DNA from: Pseudoduganella namucuonensis
GTDB lineage: Bacteria; Pseudomonadota; Gammaproteobacteria; Burkholderiales; Burkholderiaceae_D
Assembly: GCF_900116645.1 (NCBI RefSeq)
Contig: NZ_FPBO01000011.1
Location: forward strand, 21,293 to 85,292
Length of the DNA: 64,000 nucleotides
Reading direction: 5' to 3'
Below the pieces are notes generated by a model, which saw nothing but the letters and a program-made list of their open reading frames with translations, searched no databases and was not told the DNA's origin. Positions 25,458 through 33,614 of this stretch are shown piece by piece. Position numbers and translations under genes: made by a program. How positions within the stretch are numbered: the first letter of the stretch is position 1; each line of letters starts with the position of its first letter.

Positions 25458-26951
25458 GTGCATACCCGTCCGTTCATCGCCCCCGTGAGTTTCGATGATC
25501 CCGCCGCCGCGCTGGCACAGGTCCAGGCGCTGTATGACGGCAGCATACGGCATTTGCGCGAATCGCTGCAGCGCTTTGTCGACGGCGAAAACCCGCCCGA
25601 GCACGTGCGCGCCTGCTATCCCTTCGTGCGCGTGCACACGGACACCGTGGCCCGCGCCGACTCGCGCCTGTCCTACGGTTTCGTGGCCGGCCCAGGCACC
25701 TACGAAACCACGCTGACCCGGCCCGACCTGTTCGCCCGCTACTACCTTGAGCAATTCCGCCTGCTGCTGAAAAACCATGGCCAGCAGCTGGAGGTGGGCA
25801 TGAGCTCCCAGCCCATCCCCATCCATTTCTCGTTCGCCGAGCACGATCACATCGAGGGCAACATGCCGCCGGACCGGCGCATGCTGATGCGCGACGTGTT
25901 CGACCTGCCCAACCTGGCGGCCATGGACGACGGCATCGCCAACGGCACCTACGAGGCGCCGCTGGGCGAGGCGCAGCCGCTGTCGCTGTTCACCGCGCCG
26001 CGGGTGGACTATTCGCTGCAGCGCCTGCGCCATTACACCGGTACCTCGCCCAGCCACTTCCAGAAGTTCGTGCTGTTCACGAACTACCAGTTCTACATCG
26101 ACGAATTCGTGCGCCTGGGCCACGAGATCATGCGCGCGCCGCTCGAGGGGGGCGCCGGCGCCGAGTACATCGCCTTCGTCGAGCCGGGCAACATCGTCAC
26201 GCGCCGCGCCGGCGTGCCGGCCGAACCGTCCGACCTGCTGGGCGCCGCGCCGCCGCGGCTGCCGCAGATGCCCGGCTACCACCTGATACGCAAGGACGGC
26301 AGCGGCATCAGCATGGTCAACATCGGCGTCGGCCCGGCCAACGCCAAGACCATCACCGACCACATCGCCGTGCTGCGGCCGCACGCCTGGCTGATGCTGG
26401 GCCACTGCGCCGGCCTGCGCAACACCCAGCAACTGGGCGACTATGTGCTGGCCCACGGCTACGTGCGGGAGGACCACGTGCTCGACGAGGACCTGCCGCT
26501 GTGGGTGCCGATCCCGCCGCTGGCCGAGGTGCAGGTGGCCATCGAGGCAGCCGTGGCCGAGGTCACGCAGCTCACCGGCCACGACCTCAAGCAGGTGATG
26601 CGCACCGGCACCGTGGCCAGCACCGACAACCGCAACTGGGAGCTGCTGCCCCAGCGCACGCCGGAGCGCCGCTTCAGCCAGAGCCGCGCCGTGGCGCTGG
26701 ACATGGAAAGCGCCACCATCGCCGCCAACGGCTTCCGCTTCCGCGTGCCCTACGGGACCTTGCTGTGCGTGAGCGACAAGCCGATGCACGGCGAGATCAA
26801 GCTGCCCGGCATGGCCAACCAGTTCTACCGCGACCGCGTCGACCAGCACCTGCGCATCGGCATCCGCGCGGTGGAACTGCTGCGCGAGCTGGGGGTGGAC
26901 AAGCTGCACAGCCGCAAGCTGCGCAGCTTCGCGGAGGTGGCCTTCCAGTAA
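25458..26951 (+). CDS. amn: AMP nucleosidase
   Basis: A 497-residue enzyme that hydrolyses AMP to adenine and ribose 5-phosphate in purine salvage. The N-terminal AMP_N regulatory domain covers about residues 1-180 (VDYSLQRLRHYTGTSP). The C-terminal phosphorylase-like catalytic domain includes GVGPANAKTITDHIAVLRP, GHCAGLR, and VALDMESATIAANGFRFRVPYG. The GTG at 25458 is preceded by AAGGAG at the right distance. The open frame extends upstream through the kinase gene but has no start signal there. Length and order match the Escherichia coli type. Confidence 0.9.
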   Translation: MHTRPFIAPVSFDDPAAALAQVQALYDGSIRHLRESLQRFVDGENPPEHVRACYPFVRVHTDTVARADSRLSYGFVAGPGTYETTLTRPDLFARYYLEQFRLLLKNHGQQLEVGMSSQPIPIHFSFAEHDHIEGNMPPDRRMLMRDVFDLPNLAAMDDGIANGTYEAPLGEAQPLSLFTAPRVDYSLQRLRHYTGTSPSHFQKFVLFTNYQFYIDEFVRLGHEIMRAPLEGGAGAEYIAFVEPGNIVTRRAGVPAEPSDLLGAAPPRLPQMPGYHLIRKDGSGISMVNIGVGPANAKTITDHIAVLRPHAWLMLGHCAGLRNTQQLGDYVLAHGYVREDHVLDEDLPLWVPIPPLAEVQVAIEAAVAEVTQLTGHDLKQVMRTGTVASTDNRNWELLPQRTPERRFSQSRAVALDMESATIAANGFRFRVPYGTLLCVSDKPMHGEIKLPGMANQFYRDRVDQHLRIGIRAVELLRELGVDKLHSRKLRSFAEVAFQ

Positions 26952-27018
26952 GCCCGCGGCGCTTGTTATCGGCTGGGCAACGCGGTATATTTCCCGGACT
27001 AATCCAATGGAGACGTCC

Positions 27019-28155
27019 ATGAAATACACCGCCCTGGCGCTGGCCCTGCTCACCATGACCCTCGAGGCCGGCGCGGCCCCCGACAGGGAGGCCGAACCGG
27101 GCTTCGGCGAGCGGCCCGGGGAGAGCAGCGTGGCGGTGGACGCGAACCGCGTGGGCCAGGTGGCCGGCGTGATCGAGGACGCCGATGGCCGCCGCCGCGC
27201 CGTGATGTACGCGCAGGGAAGGGTGACCGAACTGGGAACGCTGGGCGGTTCGGACAGCTACACCACCGCCATCAACGCCTCCGGCGTGGTGACGGGCTCC
27301 GCGCAGAACGCCGAGGGCCGCTGGCGCGCCTTCATCTACACGCCCGGCCAGGGCATGCGCGGCCTGGACACACTGGGCGGCAACAGCAGCCACGGACTGG
27401 CGATCAACCAGCTGGGCCAGGTGGCCGGCCACGCCGACGTGGCGAACGGCGACTTCCACGCCATGGTGTTCGACGGCGCGCAAATGCGGGACCTGGGCAC
27501 GCTGGGCGGCAAGACCAGCTACGCCACCAGCATCAACAACTCCGGCCAGGTGGTGGGCACCGCGCAGAACGCGCAAGGCTACCGCCGCGCCTTCCTGTAC
27601 CAGCCGGGCGAGGGCATCGTGGAACTGCCGTCGCTGGGCGGGCGCGTGAGTTCGGCGGCCGCCATCAACGACGCCGGCGTCATCGCCGGCACCGCCGAGA
27701 CGGCCGACCGCCGCATGCACGCCTTCGTCTACGACGGCAAGACCATGATCGACCTGGGCGCCAAGATCGGTCACGGCACCAACACCTACGCCACCGGCAT
27801 CAACGCCGCCGGGCACGTGGTCGGCTCGGTGACGGCGCAGGGCTTCGCGCCGCTGACCTTCGTCTACCGCGAGGGCAAGATCTCGGTCCACCCGCGCGAG
27901 GCGGGCCTGTACCTGACCAACAAGATCAACGACAGCGGCCTGGTGGTGGGCGCCAAGTTCTCCGGCCAGCGGCTGCAGGCCTTCGGCGTGGACGAGGTGG
28001 CGCCGGTGAAGGAAACCAGCCCGTGGGACTGGGCCGTGCGCGCCGTGCTGCTGGCGGCGGCCGGCTTCATGCTGGTGAAGATGCAGCGCCGCGCCAGCGC
28101 GTCCATGTTCCCCAGCGGTTCCGTGCGCGTCGTCTCGCACAACTTCGTGCGCTGA
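27019..28155 (+). CDS. HAF-repeat (LGTLGG) extracellular protein with C-terminal membrane anchor
   Basis: A 378-residue exported protein. After a signal peptide (ALLTMTLEAGAA), about six repeats of 40-50 residues follow. Each carries a variant of LGTLGG..S.A..IN..G.VVG and HAF/RAF, the HAF repeat family, which probably forms a beta-propeller-like fold. A C-terminal hydrophobic helix (WAVRAVLLAAAGFMLVKM) and basic tail would anchor it. I chose the ATG at 27019, with GGAG six bases upstream, over the ATG at 27007. The function of HAF proteins is unknown. Its stop codon lies directly against that of the convergent gene. Confidence 0.78.
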   Translation: MKYTALALALLTMTLEAGAAPDREAEPGFGERPGESSVAVDANRVGQVAGVIEDADGRRRAVMYAQGRVTELGTLGGSDSYTTAINASGVVTGSAQNAEGRWRAFIYTPGQGMRGLDTLGGNSSHGLAINQLGQVAGHADVANGDFHAMVFDGAQMRDLGTLGGKTSYATSINNSGQVVGTAQNAQGYRRAFLYQPGEGIVELPSLGGRVSSAAAINDAGVIAGTAETADRRMHAFVYDGKTMIDLGAKIGHGTNTYATGINAAGHVVGSVTAQGFAPLTFVYREGKISVHPREAGLYLTNKINDSGLVVGAKFSGQRLQAFGVDEVAPVKETSPWDWAVRAVLLAAAGFMLVKMQRRASASMFPSGSVRVVSHNFVR

Positions 28156-29943
28156 TCACCGCGCGGGCGGGAACCAGGAATCCCAGGTCTCCTTGATGGT
28201 GGCCTTGACGATGGCGATCGAATCCGGATCGCCCTTCAGCAGCGCCGAGACATAGGCGCCGGCCTGCTTCAGCGACACGTCCGGCGGCAGCGGCGGCACG
28301 TTCGGGTCGGTCACCATCTCCAGCACGCAGGGCCGGTCCGCCGCCAGCGCGGCGTCCCAGGCCGGCCCCACGTCCTCGGGCCGCGACACGCGTATGCCCT
28401 TCAAGCCCAGTAGCTCGCCGTAGGCGGCGTAGGGAAAGTCGGGCAGGCCCTGCGACGGCGCGTAGCGCGGGTCGCCGCCCATGGCGCGCGCCTCCCAGGT
28501 CACCAGATTGAGGTCGCCGTTGTTCAGCACCATCACCACCAGGCGCGGGTCGCGCCACTGGGGCCACAGCCGCGCCACGGTGATCAGGCCGTTGATGCCG
28601 TTCATCTGCATCGCGCCGTCGCCCGCCAGCGCGATCACGGGCCGGTCCGGCCACGCGAACTTGGCCGCGATCGCGTAGGGCACGGCCGGTCCCATGGTGG
28701 CCAGCCCGCCGGACAGACTGGCCATCATGCCGCGCCTGAGCTTCACGTCGCGCGCGTACCAGTTGGCCGACGAGCCGGAGTCGCAGGTGATGATGCTCTT
28801 GTCCGGCAGCCGCGACGACAGTTCCCAGAACACCCGCTGCGGATTGACCGGATCGGCCTCGTTCATCGCGCGCGCCTCCAGCACCTGCCACCAGCGCTGC
28901 GTGTTTTCCTCGATCTGTTGCTGCCAGCCGCGCTCCTGTTTGCGTTCCAGCAGCGGGATCAGCGCGCGCAGGGTGGCGCGGGCGTCGCCCACCAGGCTGC
29001 ACTCCATCGGATAGCGCAGGCTGGTGAGGCGGGCGTCGATGTCGATCTGCACGCCGCGCGCCTGGCCCTCCTTCGGCAGGTATTCGGCGTAGGGGAAGGA
29101 CGAACCCACCATCAGCAGCGTGTCGCAGCCGTTCATCATGTCGTGGCTGGGTTTCGTGCCCAGCAGGCCGATGGAACCGGTCACGTAGGGCAGGTCGTCC
29201 GGCACGGCTGCCTTGCCCAGCAGCGCCTTGGCGATGCCCGCGCCCAGGATCTCGGCCACGGAGATCAGCTCGTCGGTCGCGGCCAGCGCGCCGGCGCCGG
29301 CCAGGATCGCCACCTTCTTGCCGCTGTTGAGGATGTCGGCGGCCTGCCGGAGCGCCTCCAGCGGCGGCTCCAGGCTGCGGTGCAGCGCGCCTATGCCCGA
29401 GTGCACGCTGCCATGCTCGCGCGGCGGCTTGGGCACGGCGGGCAGGTCTTGCACGTCGTTGGGGAAGATGATGCAGGTGACGGTGCGCTGCTCGCGCGCG
29501 ATGCGCATCGCGCGGTCTATCAGGTGGCGCACCTGGGCCGCGTCGGTCGCCATGTGCACGTATTCGTGCGCCACGTCCTTGAACAGCGACAGCAGGTCCA
29601 CCTCCTGCTGGTAGTCGCCGCCCATGGCCATGCGCTGCTGCTGGCCGACGATGGCCACCACCGGCTGGTGGTCCAGCTTGGCGTCATACAGGCCGTTCAG
29701 CAGGTGGATGGCGCCGGGCCCCGAAGTGGCCAGGCAGACGCCGGTCTCGCCGGTGAACTTGGCGTGGGCGGTGGCCATGAAGGCGGCCATCTCCTCGTGG
29801 CGCGGCTGGACGAACTCGATCTGGTCCTGCCGCCCGAAGGCGCCGACGATGCCGTTGATGCCGTCGCCCGGATAGCCGAACACCCGCCGCACGCCCCATT
29901 CGGCCAGGCGCTGCAGCAGGAAATCCCCCACGGTGGTAGCCAT
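28156..29943 (-). CDS. Thiamine pyrophosphate-requiring enzyme, pyruvate oxidase-like
   Basis: A 595-residue ThDP enzyme of the pyruvate oxidase/acetolactate synthase family. The N-terminal domain has the catalytic glutamate in PRHEEMAAFMA and the PGDGINGIVGAF opening typical of PoxB/YdaP-like proteins. The central domain has AGAGALAATDEL, and the C-terminal ThDP-binding motif is ALAGDGAMQMNGINGLITVARLWPQW. It probably decarboxylates pyruvate oxidatively to acetate or acetyl phosphate. The E. coli PoxB membrane-binding C-terminal peptide is not evident. The substrate could be another 2-oxoacid. It is unlinked to branched-chain amino acid genes, which argues against acetolactate synthase. Confidence 0.8.
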   Translation of the reverse strand: MATTVGDFLLQRLAEWGVRRVFGYPGDGINGIVGAFGRQDQIEFVQPRHEEMAAFMATAHAKFTGETGVCLATSGPGAIHLLNGLYDAKLDHQPVVAIVGQQQRMAMGGDYQQEVDLLSLFKDVAHEYVHMATDAAQVRHLIDRAMRIAREQRTVTCIIFPNDVQDLPAVPKPPREHGSVHSGIGALHRSLEPPLEALRQAADILNSGKKVAILAGAGALAATDELISVAEILGAGIAKALLGKAAVPDDLPYVTGSIGLLGTKPSHDMMNGCDTLLMVGSSFPYAEYLPKEGQARGVQIDIDARLTSLRYPMECSLVGDARATLRALIPLLERKQERGWQQQIEENTQRWWQVLEARAMNEADPVNPQRVFWELSSRLPDKSIITCDSGSSANWYARDVKLRRGMMASLSGGLATMGPAVPYAIAAKFAWPDRPVIALAGDGAMQMNGINGLITVARLWPQWRDPRLVVMVLNNGDLNLVTWEARAMGGDPRYAPSQGLPDFPYAAYGELLGLKGIRVSRPEDVGPAWDAALAADRPCVLEMVTDPNVPPLPPDVSLKQAGAYVSALLKGDPDSIAIVKATIKETWDSWFPPAR

Positions 29944-30025
29944 GCCCCGCCTCCCGTCGATTGAAGTGGCCCCATCTTAGTGAGGCTGCGGCGGGGGCGG
30001 CGCACGCTATCTGCGCGGCAAGTCG

Positions 30026-32128
30026 TCAGAAGCGGTAGCGCGCGGTCACGCGGAAGGCGCGCGGCGCGCCGGGCAGCATCAAATGCTTGCTGCTGCCGTG
30101 GCCGGACACGATGTAGCCGCGGTCGAACAGGTTCAGCACGTTGAGCTGCAGGTCCAGCGATTTGGTCCTGTAATAGACCATCGCGTCCGCCGTCGTGTAG
30201 CCCGCCAGCGTCACCGTGTTGCCCGGATTGGCGAACCGGTCGCCCACGTAATTGACGCCGGCGCCCACGCCCACGTTGGCGGTCAATTCCTTGCTCAGCC
30301 AGGCGTTCGCGCTGTGCTCGGGCGTGAGGGTGGGGCGCTTGCCCTGCACCGCCTGGCCGTCGTCCCTGGCGATGGAGGCCACCATGCGGCCGTCCAGCCA
30401 CGAGTAGCCGGACCACGCCTTCCAGCCCTGTCCCAGGTCGCCGGTGAAGGTCAGTTCCAGGCCGTCGGTGCGCTGGGTGCCCATGGAGATCACGCGCGAG
30501 GTGGCCGGATCGGTGGCCTTCATATTGGTCCGCTCCAGGCGGAACAGCGACACGCCCGCCGCGGCCTTGCCGCCCAGCAGATCGAACTTGGCGCCCACCT
30601 CCTTGTTCTTCGTGACTTCCGGCGCCAGGTCGGCGTTGCTGGCCGCCAGCGTGAAGGTCTCGCCGGAAGGCTGGAAGGAGCGGCTGAACGAGGCGTAATA
30701 GGACTGCTCCGCCGTCGGCTGGTACACCAGGCCGGCGCGCGGACTCCAGGCCACGTCGGTGCGGGTGAGGCTGGACTGGCCGGCGCGGCGCTCCCGGTTC
30801 TCCTGCTCGAAGTGGTCGTAGCGCACGCCCGCCAGCGCCTTCCAGTTCGCCGCCAGCGTCACCAGGTCCTGCACATAGGCGCTGGCCACGGTGAACACGC
30901 CCAGGTTGTTGGCGGTGGGGTTGCCGGCCGCCGTGAACGGCACCACCGGCGCGATCGGGTTGAACAGCGACACGGTGGCGGCGTTGGCCTGCGAGCGCAC
31001 CACCTGGTCCTTGTCCTGCGCGCCGAATTCCAGGCCATACAGCAGCTGGTGGCGCATGCCGGCCAGGTCCAGGTTCTGCGTCAATTCGGTCTGATTGAAC
31101 CAGCAGTCCTCGTTGCGCAGCACGTTGCCGCGCGTGAGCGACACGGTTTGCGCGGCCTCGTTCACGGAGCCCACCAGCGTGTTGTTGCGGTCCAGTTTGT
31201 AGTCGTAGTGGCGGAAGGCGTTGCGCAGCGAGAGCTTGTCGTTGAAGCGGTGCTCCAGCGTGAAGCCCAGCGCCTTCACGCGCGCCTCGCTGAAGTCGAA
31301 GTCCCTGGCGTTGGCCGCGCCGTAATAGGTGGACGGCGCCACGTCCACCGGCCTGCCCTGGTAGGAGGGCAGGCCGAAGTCGGTCAGGCGCTTGTCGTGC
31401 AGGTACTCGGCCTGCAGCAGCAGGCTGGTGTTCGCGCCCAGCTTGAACTGCACCGACGGCGCCAGCGCCTCGCGCTCCAGGAATTGCTGGTCGCGGTAGC
31501 TGTCCGCGTCCTCCACGGCGCCGGTCACGCGCCAGGCGACGCCGCTGTCGGCGTGCCTGCGCGCCAGGTCGAACTCGCCGCGTTTCTGGCCCCAACTGCC
31601 GGCCCGCAGCGTCACTTCGCTCACGTCCGCGCCGGGCTTCTTCGTCACGCGGTTGATCATGCCGCCGGACGAGCCGCGCCCGTACAGCACCGAGGCCGGT
31701 CCCTTGATGACCTCGATCTGCTCGATGTTGGACAGGTCGCGGTAATACAGCGCGTCGTCGCGCAGGCCGTCGATGAACTGGTCGGCGATGGCGGAGAAAC
31801 CGCGGATGGTGACTTGGTCGCGCTGGCCGTCGCCGGTGGACATGCCCACGCCCGGCACGGCCTTCAGCGCGTCCTGCAGGGACAGCGTGTCCTGGTCGCG
31901 CAGCAGCGCCTGCGGGATCACGTTCACGGTTTGCGGGATGTCGCGCAGCGGCGCCTCGATCTTGGTCGCGCCGGTGGCGGTGGGGGGATTGTAGCCGGCG
32001 TCGCCGTTGGCGCTGACGGTCACCATCGGCAGGCTGGCGTCGGCCTGCGCGGTGCTCTGTGCGTAAAGGGCCGGGGCGGGGACGGTCAGGGCCAGCGCCA
32101 GGGCCAGCGGCAGTTTTTTCAGTTTCAT
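30026..32128 (-). CDS. TonB-dependent siderophore receptor
   Basis: A 700-residue outer-membrane receptor. It has a signal peptide (LPLALALALTVPAPALYA), a plug domain with EAPLRDIPQTVNVIPQ and VIKGPASVLYGRGSSGGMINRVTKKP, and a 22-strand barrel ending in ...RYRF. The plug wording is that of the ferric-siderophore subfamily (FhuE/FpvA/FoxA-like). There is no N-terminal signalling extension, so control is probably by Fur alone. It diverges from the siderophore biosynthesis operon across a 263-bp region with two Fur-box-like sequences. It is the natural importer of that operon's ferric product, as PvuA is for vibrioferrin. I prefer the ATG at 32128 because it starts the signal peptide directly. 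Confidence 0.88.
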   Translation of the reverse strand: MKLKKLPLALALALTVPAPALYAQSTAQADASLPMVTVSANGDAGYNPPTATGATKIEAPLRDIPQTVNVIPQALLRDQDTLSLQDALKAVPGVGMSTGDGQRDQVTIRGFSAIADQFIDGLRDDALYYRDLSNIEQIEVIKGPASVLYGRGSSGGMINRVTKKPGADVSEVTLRAGSWGQKRGEFDLARRHADSGVAWRVTGAVEDADSYRDQQFLEREALAPSVQFKLGANTSLLLQAEYLHDKRLTDFGLPSYQGRPVDVAPSTYYGAANARDFDFSEARVKALGFTLEHRFNDKLSLRNAFRHYDYKLDRNNTLVGSVNEAAQTVSLTRGNVLRNEDCWFNQTELTQNLDLAGMRHQLLYGLEFGAQDKDQVVRSQANAATVSLFNPIAPVVPFTAAGNPTANNLGVFTVASAYVQDLVTLAANWKALAGVRYDHFEQENRERRAGQSSLTRTDVAWSPRAGLVYQPTAEQSYYASFSRSFQPSGETFTLAASNADLAPEVTKNKEVGAKFDLLGGKAAAGVSLFRLERTNMKATDPATSRVISMGTQRTDGLELTFTGDLGQGWKAWSGYSWLDGRMVASIARDDGQAVQGKRPTLTPEHSANAWLSKELTANVGVGAGVNYVGDRFANPGNTVTLAGYTTADAMVYYRTKSLDLQLNVLNLFDRGYIVSGHGSSKHLMLPGAPRAFRVTARYRF

Positions 32129-32182
32129 GCGGAGTCCAGGAGGGTGAGGGCTGGCTGGCATCCGGACGACGCGTGGCTGGCT

Positions 32183-32201
32183 AAATGAGAATGATTGCTA
32201 A
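32183..32201. promoter_or_regulatory. Fur-box-like site 1
   Basis: AAATGAGAATGATTGCTAA resembles the Fur consensus (GATAATGATAATCATTATC), with the AATGAGAATGATT core. It lies about 55 bases before the receptor gene start and would repress it when iron is sufficient. Confidence 0.6.
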
Positions 32202-32243
32202 TTATGAAGGCTTTGCCGCGGACGCACAACCGGGAAAATAGTT

Positions 32244-32262
32244 ATTGCAAATGATTCTCATT
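32244..32262. promoter_or_regulatory. Fur-box-like site 2
   Basis: ATTGCAAATGATTCTCATT is a good Fur-box match on the complementary strand (AATGAGAATCATTTGCAAT). It lies 130 bases before the first siderophore biosynthesis gene, in a locally AT-rich promoter region. It makes iron control of the operon likely. Confidence 0.7.
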
Positions 32263-32391
32263 AACCTTATGATGGCTTCGTCGCTGGCATAGCAAATCAT
32301 CCATATTGATGATTTCGCCATGCCGCGCCCGCCACCCATCAGCCAGCCCCCTCCCTGGAAGCCAGCAAGCAACCAACCTCTAGGGAATTCC

Positions 32392-33600
32392 ATGCAAGAA
32401 CTGATCATCCTGGCCCACGTGCCGACCGACACCGTCAACCTCGGTTTCCTGCCCGCGGCGCAAGCGCTCGGCCTGTCCGTGGTGCTGCTGACCGACCATG
32501 CCGACGCCCACCGCGCCCACTACAGCCAGCCCGGGCTGGCCGCCTATCCGGCCGAAATCGTCGCCTGCGACGTGTTCAACCCCTTGGCCGTGATCGGCGC
32601 GCTGACCTGCCGCGCGCAGACGCCGGCCGCCGTGTTCTCCAACAGCGACCACCTGCAGGCCAGTACCGCGCTGGTGGCCAGCTATTTCGACCTGCCGCAC
32701 AAGGATTGGCGCGTGACCTACCGCGCCAAGAACAAGGCCGAAATGCGCAGCCACCTGAAGCTGCAGGGACTGGACCCGCTGTGGTACGGCCTCGCGTGCG
32801 GGCCCGCGGACCTGGCGCGGCTGGCGGAAGAGGCGCCGCTCCCCTGCATCGTCAAGCCGCGCGAGGGCGTGGCCAGCCAGCAGGTGACGCTGGCGGCGAA
32901 CCGCGACGAACTGGCGGCGCAGTGCGCGGCCGTGTGGGAGTCCCAGCCCGGGCTGCCCTTGCTGCTGGAGGAGTACATCGACGGGCCCCTCTACACGCTG
33001 GAGACGCTGGGCGACGGCGAGCGCGTTTGCGTGCTGGGCGGCTTCCAGGTGACGCTGTCGCCGCCGCCGTTCTTCGTGGAACTGGAAGCGCGCTGGGGCA
33101 CGGGGCTCGACGAGCGGCAGCAGGCCAGGGTGCTGGACCTGGTACGGCGTTTCGGCGTGGGCTTCGGGGCCTGCCACACCGAATTCGTGATGAGCGAAAG
33201 CGGGCCGCGGCTCATCGAGATCAACTACCGCAACATCGGCGACTATCGCGAGTTCCTGCTGCAGGAGACGTTGGCGATCCCGCTGTTCGAGATCGTGCTG
33301 CGGCTGTACCTGGGCGAGCCCTTGCCCGACCTGCGGCTCGCGCCGAACGCCGCGCAGATCCGCTACTTCACGGCGCGGAGCGAGGGCAGGCTGTCCACGC
33401 CGCCCGCCGCCTTCGCCGACCAGGGCGACGGCATGCAACTGCACTACCAGCCGCTGCGCGCGGCGGGCGACAGCATCAGTCTCAGCAACTCCAACAAGGA
33501 CTACCTGGGCGTGCTGCGCGGCATAGGGCCGGACGCGCGGCGCCTGGGTCTGGCGATGGACCGCGTCAGCAACACCTTGAACTGGGAGATCGCGGCGTGA
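32392..33600 (+). CDS. pvsA: ATP-grasp ligase of siderophore biosynthesis (PvsA-like)
   Basis: A 402-residue ATP-grasp enzyme. ATP-binding segments include PCIVKPREGVASQQV near residue 165, LLLEEYIDGPLYTLET near 195, and the metal-ligand motif RLIEINYRNIGDYREF near 275. Vibrioferrin operons begin with such a gene, PvsA, thought to join an amino acid (alanine in vibrioferrin) by ATP-dependent amide formation. The ATG at 32392 has AGGGA upstream and is the first gene after the Fur site. Its stop lies just before the next start, so it is translationally coupled. The symbol rests on synteny plus domain type. The exact substrate is not proven. Confidence 0.78.
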   Translation: MQELIILAHVPTDTVNLGFLPAAQALGLSVVLLTDHADAHRAHYSQPGLAAYPAEIVACDVFNPLAVIGALTCRAQTPAAVFSNSDHLQASTALVASYFDLPHKDWRVTYRAKNKAEMRSHLKLQGLDPLWYGLACGPADLARLAEEAPLPCIVKPREGVASQQVTLAANRDELAAQCAAVWESQPGLPLLLEEYIDGPLYTLETLGDGERVCVLGGFQVTLSPPPFFVELEARWGTGLDERQQARVLDLVRRFGVGFGACHTEFVMSESGPRLIEINYRNIGDYREFLLQETLAIPLFEIVLRLYLGEPLPDLRLAPNAAQIRYFTARSEGRLSTPPAAFADQGDGMQLHYQPLRAAGDSISLSNSNKDYLGVLRGIGPDARRLGLAMDRVSNTLNWEIAA

Positions 33601-33614
33601 GGGGCGGATTGGGA

